From Lytechinus variegatus (taxonomy: Eukaryota > Echinodermata > Echinoidea > Temnopleuroida > Toxopneustidae): 64,000 bases of DNA. The position numbers were made by a program, and so were the translations under genes. The stretch is from the NCBI RefSeq assembly GCF_018143015.1, contig NC_054756.1, positions 16,390,402-16,454,401 of the forward strand. Reading direction: 5' to 3'. The notes beneath the pieces were generated by a model, which worked only from the letters and a program-made list of their open reading frames with translations, searched no databases and had not been told where the DNA came from. Below, piece after piece: positions 1-11,408 of the stretch (the stretch's first letter is position 1; each line of letters begins with the position of its first letter).

Positions 1-141
<141 letters not shown>

Positions 142-169
142 TAATTTCTGTGAAAATACAGGTTTACTA

Positions 170-196
170 CTATTACTACTGATATAGTAGTAGTAA

Positions 197-229
<33 letters not shown>

Positions 230-400
230 CAGCAGCAGCAGCAGCAGTAGAAGTAGAATTAGTAGTAAAACCAGAAGTAGTAGTAGTAGTAGTATATTAG
301 TGGTAGTAGAAGTAGTAGTAGCAGTAGTGGTAGTAGTAGAAAGTATTAGTGATAACCATAGTATATTAATATCGTTCTTTATTATTATTATGATCATTAC
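170..400. repeat. (TAG/AGT)n compound microsatellite
   Basis: Interrupted TAG repeats with a short CAG block near 229-247, decaying into ATT repeats by about 400. The long Leu- or Val-rich reading frames across it are products of the repeat and not genes. Confidence 0.93.
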
Positions 401-419
401 GATTATTGATATTATTCAA

Positions 420-1380
420 ATCATGTTATCATTGGTATCTTTATTGCAATCCACTTGCTTGGAGATGGGAAAGGGGGCTTTGGGCGAACATGAAACTTCG
501 TTATAGTCCCCAAAATTAGATTTCCATTCCAAAATAGGTGCAAATTTTCGCGGCTCGCTTCGTTCGTTCTATATATACATGTAGACTTTTTGGAAATTTT
601 GCCCCATAAGCGCAATACTGTGTCTCATCGAAAGGTTATCATCATCACTATATTTTGTTGTTATTATCTATCATTATCACGATGGGTTCCTGATCATCAT
701 TATTCTTTTTTTTACACAAGTAAACGATTAATTCTTATATTTGCAATTCTATATGTGGCAGAAGGGAGCAGACGCCTGATTAACTCTTGATTTCATTAAT
801 AACGAGATGGTGTATAGCAGTGAATACTAGTTTATTATATTCGTGGGAACAAACACGTTCTGAAACCATATAACCTTTAGTGGAAGAATTATGTTCAATT
901 AACATGATATTGAATATTAACCTTTCATTAAATGAACAAGGGGATACTTTATTTCTAGACTGATTGTAATAAAGCCACATGCGTACAATGTGAAATGTTA
1001 TCGGATTTTTGCAATAATACCTTACCTTGATATTTATAAGAATAGTAGGCAAACGTACACTATTATTTATTCTCATTGAACTAACATGACTAATGGAGCA
1101 TTGCTGCAATAATATAGTTCACGATTCATCCATAATGCTGTACAAGCTCGCAATGCCTTTCATGCACGATTTGTATCAGATCATGTAGCCTTTATCTTAT
1201 AATGAGGCTCTCATATATATTTCTCTCTGTTTTTATTTGTTTATATTATGATTTTAACAAAAATTAATATTTGAGTTGCCCACTTTCATAGTTTCGAGTG
1301 CAGAACGTGTTGTTGCAATTATGCGTTCAAGTGATGCGTATAAGGCAAGGACAAATTGCAACACAATACTAATTGTAAGC
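420..1380. other. Unassigned AT-rich intergenic stretch
   Basis: Nothing recognisable on either strand. Short frames in this stretch show no domain, splice or codon signal that I can support. Confidence 0.5.
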
Positions 1381-1384
1381 TGAA

Positions 1385-1860
1385 TTCTATTTCTCTTTCT
1401 TTATAATTAATCAATTTATGTATTCATCTATTTCTTTCTCTCTCTCTCTCTTTCTTTCTATTTCTTTCTTTGATTCTTTCTTTTTTCTGCCTTTCTTTCT
1501 TGTTTCTTTCTTTCCATCTCTCTTCTTAACTTTCTTTCTATCTTTCTTTCCTTCATTTTTTACTTCTTTCTTACTTTGTTTCTTTCTTCCTTTTTCCATT
1601 CTTCTTTCTGTTTTTTTTTTCTTTTATTCTTTTCTTCCTTTCTTCGGCTTTTTTCTAGTTTCTTCCTTTCCTCCGTTTTCTTGTTCTTTCTTTCTTGTTT
1701 TTTTTCTTCATTAATTCTTTCCTCCTTTATCATTTCTTTCATCCTTTCCTCTTTTTTATTTCTTCCTTTGCTCAAATCTTCCTTTGCTCCTTTCTTCTTT
1801 CTTTTTCCTTCATGTTCACCTTTTCCGTCTATTCTTCCTCTCTTTCTCTCTTTTTTTTTA
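1385..1860. repeat. Polypyrimidine (CTTT/CTTC) tract
   Basis: About 475 bp that is almost purely C and T on the plus strand (TTTCTTTC, TTCCTTTC units). Both strands give Lys/Arg/Glu-rich or Phe/Ser-rich frames, which are low-complexity artefacts. Long polypurine-polypyrimidine tracts can adopt triplex DNA; that property is inferred here. Confidence 0.93.
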
Positions 1861-2126
1861 TCTAATCATCTTTTTCTCTATTTATGGCTAATGAAATCAA
1901 AGTTTAAACTCTAGTACAGTGGATCAAAAATAAAAGTAATTATCTTAAAAATGTGTTGAATTTTGATTAGAGCTATATCAATTTGGTCCGATTAAAATAT
2001 CTCGTATTAAATAGCATCGCGAGGTTCACTCCCGACCCCTGGAATTCATTTATGTGTTCCTTGAAACGCACTTTCATGATGTTGGTATGTCAGTCGTATA
2101 ATCACCATTTTGTCTGTCTCTTACAG

Positions 2127-5100
2127 ATGGGACTTCTAAAGAGATTAGTCTTTCCTTTTCTTATTCTTCTAGGAATTTCAGGTAGGCCTGAAACAAGATG
2201 ATAACGAATATAATAATGATAATAATAATAATATAATAGTAATAATAATAATGATAAAGATAACGTGCAGCATTTATTTAGTGTTTAAAACAACACGTTT
2301 AAACAACATGAATAATGTAAAATATATGGATTTCCTTTGGCTATAAAGAAAGAACCAATTCTGAAACTCTGCATCTTTTATAGGCAAAGTTTTCCGGAAT
2401 TGGATTTTGAAGAAAAAAAGCTCTGTATGCCTATCATTTGAATTCCCAAATCCAAAATTTAACTGCCAAAGTTTTCATCATATTAATAGTCTAGGCTGTC
2501 TATACCTTCAATAAAGTCAACTTTTTGAAAACGGTTCTCGGACACAAGGGCGGAAATCTCTCCCCGATGGTAGGGGGACTAGGGGCTGGAAACTTTGACA
2601 AGCAATTAAAAAAGGGTGTTCACCAAAAATTAAGGTCATCTCGTCCAAAATACATGTTTTATTTCGATTTTGAATGATGTATTTCTTTCAATCATAATAG
2701 ACCCAAAATAGTAGGGGGCATTTGATATTCTGTCGCCCTATTACTTTGGGTAGGGGAGGGGCGCGCCCCCACTGCCCCCCCACCTGGGATTTCCGCCCAT
2801 GCTCGGACAATGTTCGACCCAGATGTTTATGGATTCCAAGAAAGACGATATAGATATTCAAATCTTCATATCATTTCATTCTTGTTGCTTTCTACAGCAA
2901 CTCGTCTCTTAATTTATACAAGGATTTTCTGGTTTTATAAACAAATGATACCTTGGTAATAGTTAGCTTATATTAATGTCATATGATTTATTGTAAGAGT
3001 TAATTTCTTTTTCCTTTACACTTTGCTTTTCTGCTGATAATTTAATTCTAATCAAAATTCACACTCTCTAATGTTTGAAATTCTGCCAGCAATTACTTTT
3101 GGGCAGGAAGAAGGTCTCGATCTGAGGCCACGTTGTTCATATCTGAAGCTCCCCTCATCTGGTGACGTCATCAAACTGGTAAAGAAGATCATACCGCCAG
3201 AGAACGTCATGATTCTACCAAAAGGACAGCCTGGGGTGGCGAGAAATATCAAAGGAGTCAGACAGGAATACTGTACCTTACCTGGTAAGTCGTAAATAGA
3301 CACTTGCTTTCACTAGCGTACCTACGGGGGGGAGGCAAGGGGGGCAGTCGCCCCCCCCCGACGAGTCACAACCCATGCAAAGGACGTATACCTGCCCCCC
3401 CCCCCCTGAAGAGCTTGAAAACCTATTTTGCCCCCCCCCCCTTTTTTTTGCTTGTCAAATTTTTAGGCAACAAATTTTGAAATTGCCCCCACTGTGAAAA
3501 ATCCTAGGTACGCCACTGCTTGCTTTCCTTGCTAGCATTTTCATCCGATCCCATTGCTGTTGTTGATTGTGTTGTTATTTTTGTTGCAGTGTGGCAGCCA
3601 CAAGCTGCTGATTTTTATATTGTCTGTCCGAACCTATTGTTGTTTTTATTGTTGTTGCGGCGTGGCAGCCACCGACTTCCATGTCTTTGATTCATACTTC
3701 TACAGCATGTTTATCAGAACCCTGCCAAAATGGAGGAACATGCACGGAGTTAAGGACTGGATTCCACTGCGAATGTGTGGACGGTTTCCACGGTGACCAG
3801 TGTGAAAAAGGTAATTTCTTTTGTTGTTGTAGTCTCGAATCATATGTGTTTTGCAAATGTCTATCATTTCTTTACCTAGAAATGCAGACAAATAGAAAGA
3901 TAAGAAAATATTAAGATAAGAAAATATTTCATCTCGTTGCATTTTTTTTTCATTCATGTCACAAAACCAGTTATGAGACGTACAACATGTTTTGTAAAAT
4001 CATCAAGGTCTGTACTAAAACTTTCAGTCGGTGAATGTCATGGTACACAATGCGAAGTACTATATTGACCTCATTTGACTATTTACTATTTAGTAATGCT
4101 ATTCATTTTTGTTTATAGAATGTGTTTTAACCTTTACTGAAAGAAGTATATATCTTTAGCCCATCTATTTGACAGATATCATAATTACTTGCAAAGGTAC
4201 CACTTCCCCATCCGGCATATGGCTGGCTAGTGGTATGATTTTATAACAGTAATTTCTCTGTAGGTGGGGCTGAAAATAATAGTATTGCAAGAACGATGAC
4301 CGGAAATACGTCACCACCAACAACAGCAACAAACACAATAACATCAAGAGAACAAGCTACAACTTCTGGGACAGGACAACCTACGTCTGTTTCGCTGACA
4401 TCTACACACGTTTCAACTCAAAGTGAGCTAGTGTCATTGTTAATTCCAGACATTTCCTTTCATTCCTATAAACTCTTTTACCACATTATGCGTTACCGTT
4501 TCATCTCATCACCCGTATTTCTCTAAATCAGTATTTTTTATCGTTAATCTTCATGCTCTTGTTTGGCTGTCAAGCATTTGTAAAATAATATTGTAGCACT
4601 GGATAGTAAAGTTGACATGATAGTAACTTCAATTTTATGCAGTCGGGTAAATGTGTGTATCATTTCTTCACCATTTTCAAGTCGATATCACCAACGCCTC
4701 AACTACCGAGGAATCAACTACAAAAACAGGCCCACCGACAACAACAACAGCAGCCACACCAACAGAAGGAAAATCAATTACGCATACGACAATCTCAACA
4801 GAAGGAGAAGCGACTACAGAATTATTACAGACAACGACAACAGAAGAAGCAGCAACTACAAAATCATTTCAGACGACAATCATGACAACAGAAGAAGAGG
4901 AGGAGGAAGAAGAAGAAGAAGCGACTACAGAATCATTGCAGACAACGACAACGACAACAGAAGAAGCAGCAACTACAAAGTCATTACAGACGACAATCAT
5001 GACAACAGAAGAAGAGGAGGAGGAGGAAGAAGAAGAAACGACTACAGAATCATTGCAGACAACAACAACAACCACGACAACAGAAGAAGAAACGGCTGTC

Positions 5101-6723
5101 CCCGCTACAACTCCTACGGAGGTTACTGAGCATCTGACGACTGCAGCAGAAACTACAACTCCGGCCACCACAACACTAGGTCTGTAAATGATATCCTAGT
5201 GATACACTACAGACTTTTTTGTTTCTGTTTATATTTTTAGGCCTAAAGGGCTTATTCGTTCAATAGATAACCTGCTGCAGCCATTCACCAATGTATAGGC
5301 CGACTTATCATCATATAGACTCCAGTGTCCATTGATAATTACCCAAAGATATTGTCATAATCTATCACAATAATTATCAGCTTTTAGTGTTAAAAGGTCC
5401 GACTCGACATCAGGGGCGGATCCAGGATTTTTCGAAAGGTGGGGGCACATTTTCCCGAGGAAAAATTTGACAAGCGAAAAGGGGGGAGGGGGCACAGGAG
5501 GCGTTGTGACTCATGGCGTCATTACCATGTTTTTTTTTTCATTTATTCATTTCTTCTTTTTTATAACTTTGTTTCTATTTCCGGTAACGGGACAGCCGCT
5601 GACCATTCATGTGTCGGGAGATGTGGATTTGACGCAACCAAACCATGCCAGTGCAATAGTCAATGCTTAACCCATGGAGATTGTTGTATTGATTACCAGA
5701 CTGCATGCCCAGGTGGGTGTTTCATAAAGCTGTTCGTAAGTTAAGAGCGATTTTTAAGAACGACTGTGACGAATTTTCTTGTGGTAAATAGCATATTTAT
5801 TGGCGATGGTTACGTGCGGAAGAAAGGTTCGCCAGTCGTTCTTAAAGTCGCTCTTAACTTACGAACAGCTTTATGAAACGGGTCCAGGTGTTGTACAGTT
5901 TCATTACTGTTTGTTCTTTTACCCTTATTTACCCTTAGGATTGCGAATTTCCATGTGACAGAAACTATTCGGGCCATTACAAATTTTAATTCAGTGATCA
6001 AATTTATTCCGTTATGTTTCAAATCTATTCAATTTAAACATAACCCAAAGTAAGATAGGACCTATAGGCCTATTCGTTCCAGAATACGTCATTGTATATT
6101 GATTGATTGATTTTATTCGTCAAGAATATCACAGGAGATTACAAATAAATTGAAGAATACCTTGACAGGATAGCCCATGAAAGCCGAAAGGCTTATTTCC
6201 AATGGGGTACTAAAGTTAGTTTAAGACATTAACATATTGTAACAAAAAAGTATAAACTACGACAAGTACTGGAATATGGTAAGCGTTTTATTTCTTTCTT
6301 GTCAGCTTTTGAATAATATTAATGGTATCGGTATTGATTGCACTTATGAAAAAGCAATTCTTAAAAAAATATATGATCCATGTGATCTGAAATGCACATT
6401 TATTTTTTTTATCTTTAATTGTAAAACACTTAAATATCACTTATATACATATATTGAATAAATTAGTCTAAACATCTATACAACAAACTGCTTTAAATAG
6501 CACTGGTTTTGAATTATCGTGCCAAATATACAGTCAAATTAGAATAATCTATCATTTTTTAAATTGAAAGTTTTTCTAATTTTCTTGATTATAACGTATA
6601 GGTGGATCTTCCTCGTGCAGCTCACGTTGTGGCCAATCTTATGATCCCGCTAACCCATGCCAGTGTAACAGCCAATGTGATTCGTTCAACAACTGTTGCC
6701 ATGACTACAATACATTATGCTGA
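2127..6723 (+). CDS. Secreted EGF-like / mucin-like / somatomedin-B domain protein (7 coding exons)
   Basis: Exons that fit together are 2127-2181, 3090-3284, 3706-3810, 4264-4422, 4682-5179, 5596-5712 and 6602-6723. Every junction is phase 1 with GT/AG ends, and the sum is 1251 nt (416 residues plus TGA). Exon 1 encodes a hydrophobic signal peptide (MGLLKRLVFPFLILLGIS). It starts right after a good acceptor, so a 5' untranslated exon is likely further upstream. Exon 2 (about residues 20-84) has two Cys and no domain I recognise. Exon 3 is a complete six-Cys EGF repeat with CQNGGTC and CECVDGF. Exons 4 and 5 form a Thr/Ser/Glu-rich stalk, probably O-glycosylated. Exons 6 and 7 each encode one eight-Cys somatomedin-B domain (CQCNSQC, then CCxDY). 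There is no transmembrane segment or GPI signal, so the product is probably extracellular, perhaps in matrix, coelomic fluid or mucus. The donor after exon 5 (GTCTGT) is the weakest junction. I cannot name an orthologue. Confidence 0.82.
2545..2802. mobile_element. hAT-type MITE in intron 1
   Basis: A 258-bp element ending in inverted CAWGGGCGGAAATC and flanked by the identical 8-mer CTCGGACA at 2537-2544 and 2803-2810. An 8-bp duplication with CA-starting ends fits the hAT superfamily. It has no coding capacity. The insertion lies in intron 1 of the EGF/SMB gene. Confidence 0.8.
3311..3518. mobile_element. hAT-type MITE in intron 2 (CASTRGCGTACC ends)
   Basis: A 208-bp C-rich element with inverted ends CACTAGCGTACCTA and CAGTGGCGTACCTAG, flanked by the 8-bp duplication CTTGCTTT at 3303-3310 and 3519-3526. 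The interior holds poly-C runs. The ends resemble those of the larger element at about 37076-38566. Confidence 0.85.
4800..5090 (+). repeat. In-frame tandem repeat inside the mucin-like exon
   Basis: Two copies and a partial third of a unit of about 111-117 bp within exon 5. Each unit encodes an ATTESLQTTTTTEE-like Thr block and then a run of Glu. The repeat keeps the reading frame, so length variation would change only the stalk of the protein. It is likely polymorphic between individuals (inference). Confidence 0.8.
5413..5500 (+). mobile_element. hAT MITE left-end fragment
   Basis: Begins CAGGGGCGGATCCAG, a terminus typical of small hAT elements, followed by G-rich sequence. I find no matching inverted right end before exon 6, so it is a truncated copy. 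Confidence 0.45.
5716..5883. mobile_element. MITE inserted on a splice donor (GTTTCATAAAGC family)
   Basis: A 168-bp element with inverted repeats of about 50 bp (ends GTGTTTCATAAAGCTG). It is flanked by CCAGGTG at 5709-5715 and 5884-5890, a 7- to 8-bp duplication. The left copy of the duplication contains the donor of exon 6 (CCAG|GTG). Two relatives sit at the right end of the window near 63514-63845. Confidence 0.85.
6095..6240 (-). mobile_element. CR1/L2-like LINE 3'-tail fragment
   Basis: TGATTGATTGATTTTATTCG at 6101-6120 reads on the minus strand as a 3' tail of CAAT-type repeats after untranslated sequence, as in CR1/L2-group LINEs. No coding part remains. It lies in the intron before the last exon of the EGF/SMB gene. 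Confidence 0.4.
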
Positions 6724-6849
6724 AATCAATATACTGCACCCATTTTTTGTCGCATCAGCATTCATTCACATTTTGTGTAACCAATGCATAATAATTTTAA
6801 GGAATCAATAGATTTGCAATCTGCTCGAATTAAGCATTGTTGTAACTAG

Positions 6850-6855
6850 AATAAA
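6850..6855 (+). promoter_or_regulatory. Possible polyadenylation signal of the EGF/SMB gene
   Basis: An AATAAA hexamer lies about 130 bp after the stop codon of the last exon. AT-rich sequence gives such hexamers by chance, so the assignment is tentative. Confidence 0.35.
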
Positions 6856-6999
6856 TCGATGTGTTCTTGTTCATCTCGATACTAGGGCATTTAGCAATCA
6901 TTTCGAAGACACTTTCTATAACGCAGATAATCTTTTGTCATAAGCCCTTCATATAGACCAGTTCGTAGTTACTTCATGGGCAATTTTGGTCAAATTACC

Positions 7000-7716
7000 T
7001 TTCATTTCTTTCATCATGATAGGCAGATTTCAAAGCAAGATATTACGTAAGCTTGCCTTACATAGCAGGATGAAGAAATTGAATAGACCAGGTGACTAGA
7101 ATAGCAGACCAATGAACACTTAATGAAGGTATTTGTTGCATTCCTATACTTTGAATGCATATCATAGCAAGTTGCACAATGTACTTGGCAAACTGTGAAA
7201 TACCAGTCGTTCGTGGACGCATTGTTGTTTTTTCTGGATGTACATAAAAAAAAACCACAATTCAAAAGAATAAATGCATAATCAAGACATCAAAGTTGGT
7301 GCTTATCTCATTAGATTTTAGACCACCATGTCACTTTAGTACAAATGACCTTTCTCTGATCATGCGCAGAATATTTTGATCATGCGCAGAAAGGAACTAC
7401 GAACTGGCTTAATCCTTTGTCTAAAATCGGTGAATCAAGGTTTCACAGGCTTAATTCATTCCCCATAGACTCATGTGTTAAATTGGCACTTTAAAAAATT
7501 CATAAAAAATAAGGATGAAATTCGGGGGTTGAATGTTTACTACCAGTGGATAGGATTTATATCTGGCAATCCATATCTGACCAGAAAAGGGTCCCTCGAC
7601 CGGCTCATTTTAAAAATAAATTGGCGTGTTTGAAGACACCTTCGGGGGGAGCAGATTCATCACCTCAAACAGCAAAATAGCCCTAATCCTTCCGCCGGTG
7701 AAAATATAGTCCAAAA
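7000..7716. other. Unassigned intergenic stretch
   Basis: No gene or clear repeat. A short direct repeat TTTTGATCATGCGCAGAA-like occurs near 7357-7391. Confidence 0.4.
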
Positions 7717-8115
7717 TTGGTGATATTTCTTCCCAATTTGGGAAAAGGAAGTTCAGTAATTACCAAAAATAGAATCAGTGTTAGATGGACAATCATATGC
7801 ATACACTTTGTCTATCAGCCATATCAAAATAAAAAAAATAGCAATGGGTTGGCTCGAATGAATATTTATGGCCTGCCACTAGTGATTAGGCCCGTGAAAC
7901 CTTCATGTGCCATACAAAACAGCAGTGTCGTCCTGTGCTCTGGACAAACGACATTTTTCTTTTGGGTGTTATCCGGTCCGAATCTTCGTAATAAAACGCT
8001 GTGCTGTCCCAGTCCACCAACCTTCGACAATGACCCCCAATCTGTCTATTGGGATTTAACAGGCATTTCAATAGATTCTCAACATTGCAGAAACCTTCTG
8101 CGAAGTCGATGCTGA
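7717..8115 (+). CDS. Unrecognised open frame, possible terminal exon
   Basis: A 132-codon open frame. Its second half is rich in Cys and Ser/Pro (VLCSGQTTFFFWVL, then LCCPSPPTFDNDP, then HCRNLLRSRC at the end) and reads more like a real extracellular segment than the AT-rich first half. A pyrimidine-rich acceptor candidate ends TATCAG at about 7818. Its phase 0 does not match the phase-1 exons of the neighbouring EGF/SMB gene, so it is not simply a further exon of that gene. No domain is recognised. It could be a random frame. Confidence 0.2.
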   Translation: MVIFLPNLGKGSSVITKNRISVRWTIICIHFVYQPYQNKKNSNGLARMNIYGLPLVIRPVKPSCAIQNSSVVLCSGQTTFFFWVLSGPNLRNKTLCCPSPPTFDNDPQSVYWDLTGISIDSQHCRNLLRSRC

Positions 8116-8896
8116 AATACGCTAATTTCTGTACAAGGAAACGCTTTCACATTGATTTTTAAAAAGAATTGTAAGGATGCATGATTGCTTTTCGTAATAT
8201 CACCTTCAATTTCCCTATTAATGTTTTCCCTCTCTATTCATTTCTCGAATTCTCATTAACCTTGCTTTTCTTCTCGTACGTACAAGAAACACAGAGACTA
8301 ATATTATTATAGACAGGCCGCATATGCGGGCCTGTGTTTAGAACGTTATATAATATTGTGTTAAAGGTATATGTCAGAGGAAAAAAAAGAAAACTGGAGC
8401 TCTCGGTTATTTTATATTTACATTACTATCAAATGGTTTATAATGGCATTTCATTAACATAATCATAAATATCAAACTGGATATTAATCTGTAATTTGTT
8501 TTGATGTTTTGATTACTCAATAAGACATACTGATTTATTTCAAAAAGTCATCATAAAATTATGATTTTCCTCGTTATTTTGAATATGAGTCTAATATGAA
8601 AAATCACGGATATATAGATGAGCAATAAAAGTTGTAAGTTTAAATTCAAAAATTCTAAATTGCGCAGGAAAATGTGGGAAGATTTTGGTTTAAATGTGAC
8701 CGCACATTGTATGAAAACTATTAGTTCTTTGTTAAGTTTCTCTAACCAGAGTGGGTTCGAATTCACACTTGCGTTACTGCGAAATATTTATTGGTTTTAA
8801 TCTGCCAACGTGAACGATTTTGGTCTCAAAATCAAAGAAAATATATTATATGTCACTTTTACTATGGGTGTCAAATTTTCAATAAAAACATTTTAA

Positions 8897-9490
8897 ATGG
8901 ATGGTCCGGGCTGAAAATACTTATATCTAATAAATAGAGTAAAATTCAAATAGCAAAATGCTGAAAATTTCATTATAATCGGATAACAAATAACGAAATT
9001 ATTGAATTTTAAAGTTTATCAATATTTTGTGAAAATAGTTATATGCACATCATCATGAATATTCAATAGGTGGGCTGATGATGTCACATCTCTACTTTCC
9101 TTTTTCTAATGTCATTACATGAAATGATAAATGTTTCATTTTTTCATGCATGTGTAAACGATGTGTCTTCATTATAGTGAATTAAGTTGCGGCAATAAAT
9201 AACTAATCAGTTGTCAATCCCATTGTTTTAGTTCTTGGTAGAAATTTTTTGAATAAACCTAACTTGATATACTAAAATACAAAAGAACAAGTGGAGATAT
9301 GACATCACCAGCCCACCTAATGAATATTCATAAAGACATGCCTAGAACTGATTCACCGGAATAACGCAAATCTGTAAAATTCAATAACGTTGTTATTTGT
9401 TATCCGATTTTGATGAAATTTTCAGCATTTTGCTTTTGGAATTTTACTCTATTCATTGAGATATAAATATTGCCAGCCTGGGCCATCCCT
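8897..9490. mobile_element. TTAA-type MITE, copy 1
   Basis: A 594-bp element between TTAA at 8893-8896 and 9491-9494. It has long inverted arms (GGATGGTCCGGGCTG left, GGGATGGCCCAGGCTG on the opposite strand at the right) that extend past 100 bp through an AAAATGCTGAAAATTTCAT-like stretch. TTAA targets are typical of piggyBac and Kolobok elements. No coding frame. Confidence 0.8.
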
Positions 9491-9494
9491 TTAA

Positions 9495-10122
9495 TGATTG
9501 TGGAGTTTGATTGTGAGATTTTTTTTCTGCGTGGTTGCACTAGCTTGGAATGTATTTGATGAGATAGGAATGGATTGAGTTGAATTGTATTCCACAGGAT
9601 TGACTTTAACTTGGTTGAATTTGAAAAGATTAAATTTAAATGGAATGAAGGAATTAATGAAATGAAATCGAATCAGAAGTAATGTGCACAAAATTAATTC
9701 GATTGAATTCCATTTGCATTTACATTTACTTGCATTAATCAATTAAATTGAATTGGATTGAATATGTTTGTTTTATGCATTGGATTGGATAAGGAAACCA
9801 TTGACGCTGACCTCTTGAATTAAAGTATTTGAAATAAATTGACATCATTGGGTACTTTTTATCTCTTTTTTACTTTTCTTCTTCTTCTACTACTACAACT
9901 ACGTCCTTTGAGTACAGTCCTATTTGTAGAGTGTAGTCGTATTTGATTGAGGCCGCAATCACAAAAACACACATTTGGTACAGGTAAATTTATATGCCAT
10001 CAATACAAGGATAGAGTTTAACATTGCTGTGAATTCAAGTAAATTCTTCAGGAACGGATTTACCGATCCGATCAAAAAATATATTTGTGAGCAGATATTT
10101 ACCCTTTTTCATGTTTTTGCCA
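9495..10122. other. AT-rich intergenic stretch with TTGAATTG-type low complexity
   Basis: Degenerate GAATTG/GATTGA words between about 9540 and 9790. Nothing else recognised. Confidence 0.45.
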
Positions 10123-10387
10123 CACTGCAAAAATGCTGGTGTTAATTAAACATGAGTCCGGTATATATATAGGAACTTCACCATTGAAACAGCACAAGAC
10201 TGGCGTTCTAGACTAAAACCAGATGGACATTTAAGCAATAACAATTAGTGATAAAACAATGTCGGTTCGATTCTTAACTGGCGGTTTTTACAACACCTTT
10301 TTTCGGTGTTTTCTGTTTTAGATAGGCCTGCCTACCGGGCTTGTGTTACATTAATACCGGTGCCGTTCCGGGTGCCGTTTTGCAGTG
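10123..10387. mobile_element. Short MITE with CACTGCAAAA ends
   Basis: A 265-bp stretch bounded by inverted CACTGCAAAA. The next bases are also partly inverted (TGGTGTTAAT left, TAATACCGG at the right). CACTG ends suggest the CACTA/Mirage/Chapaev group. A short target duplication is not clear. Confidence 0.55.
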
Positions 10388-10527
10388 CAAATGCCTGTAT
10401 GATGAAATTGATTCCAGTAGCTTGAGAAATTCAAAGTTCAATTAAAAACCCACCTCTTTCAGAATGTTTGATTTAGTCACTCGCGCATACAGACCTGTAG
10501 GTGTCATGCGTATTTAAGAAATGTACT

Positions 10528-10597
<70 letters not shown>
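10528..10597. repeat. (ATT)n microsatellite
   Basis: About 23 ATT units with one interruption (TAG near 10549). Confidence 0.95.
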
Positions 10598-10780
10598 GCC
10601 TCTGGTATCTCGAGAACGATAGTTCAAGACCAACTAAGAGTTGACCAGATGAAAATTTTGACATCAGTATGAACTGACAAATTGAAATGTTACACTTAGA
10701 CCCTTTTTTTCCAGATTAGAGCCGTATATTTATAATATTATACAGCTCTTGTTATACCTCAGTACAAATCGAGAGTTTAA

Positions 10781-11408
10781 AGGGATGCTCCGGGCTGAAG
10801 ATATTCATATTTAAATAAATTTAGTAAAAAATCACAGAGCAAAATGCTAAACATTTTGTAAGAATTGGATAACAATTATACAGTTAATGAATTTTAAAAT
10901 TTAGCAATATTTTGTGAATTATTTATAAATATTTATGCACGTCGTCATAAATAATCATAAGGTGGGCTGATGATGTCACATTCCCACTTTCCTTTTTCTT
11001 ATGTTATTACATGAAATCATAATTGATTCATTTCTTCATACACTGTTGTGTATCTATTATGATGAAATATATTGCAGCAATAATGCACTTTATCTGATCA
11101 GTTGTCAATCCAATTGTTTTAGTTCCTTATAGAAAATTTTGGATAAACGCATAGAGACTATTCAAATGGTATTATCATTATTATCATCATTTCATATAAC
11201 AAAATACAAAAGAACAAGGGGGGGAAATCATATCATCAACCCACCTAATGAATATTCATGAAGACACGACTGGAACTGTTTCACCTAAAATTCAATAACT
11301 TTATTATTTGTCATGTTTGTTATCCGATTTTGATCAAATTTTCTGCATTTTGCTATGTGAATATTACTCTATTTATTGAGTTATAAATATCTTTAGCCTT
11401 GAGCATTC
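10781..11408. mobile_element. TTAA-type MITE, copy 2
   Basis: The same family as the element at 8897. It starts GGGATGCTCCGGGCTG after TTAA and ends with an inverted, degraded GGCTAAAGATA arm. It contains the same internal words, including GGTGGGCTGATGATGTCACA. Its right end abuts unit R. Confidence 0.75.

Noticed and set aside
176-506. Leu- or Val-rich open frames at the left edge
   Set aside because: They are translations of the TAG/ATT microsatellite.
1411-1914. Lys/Glu-rich and Phe/Ser-rich open frames
   Set aside because: They are products of the polypyrimidine tract on both strands.
4869-5171. Minus-strand Val/Ser-rich frame and alternate plus-strand Asn/Arg-rich frame over the mucin exon
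   Set aside because: They are shadows of the Thr/Glu-coding repeat, whose frame is fixed by phase-1 junctions on both sides.
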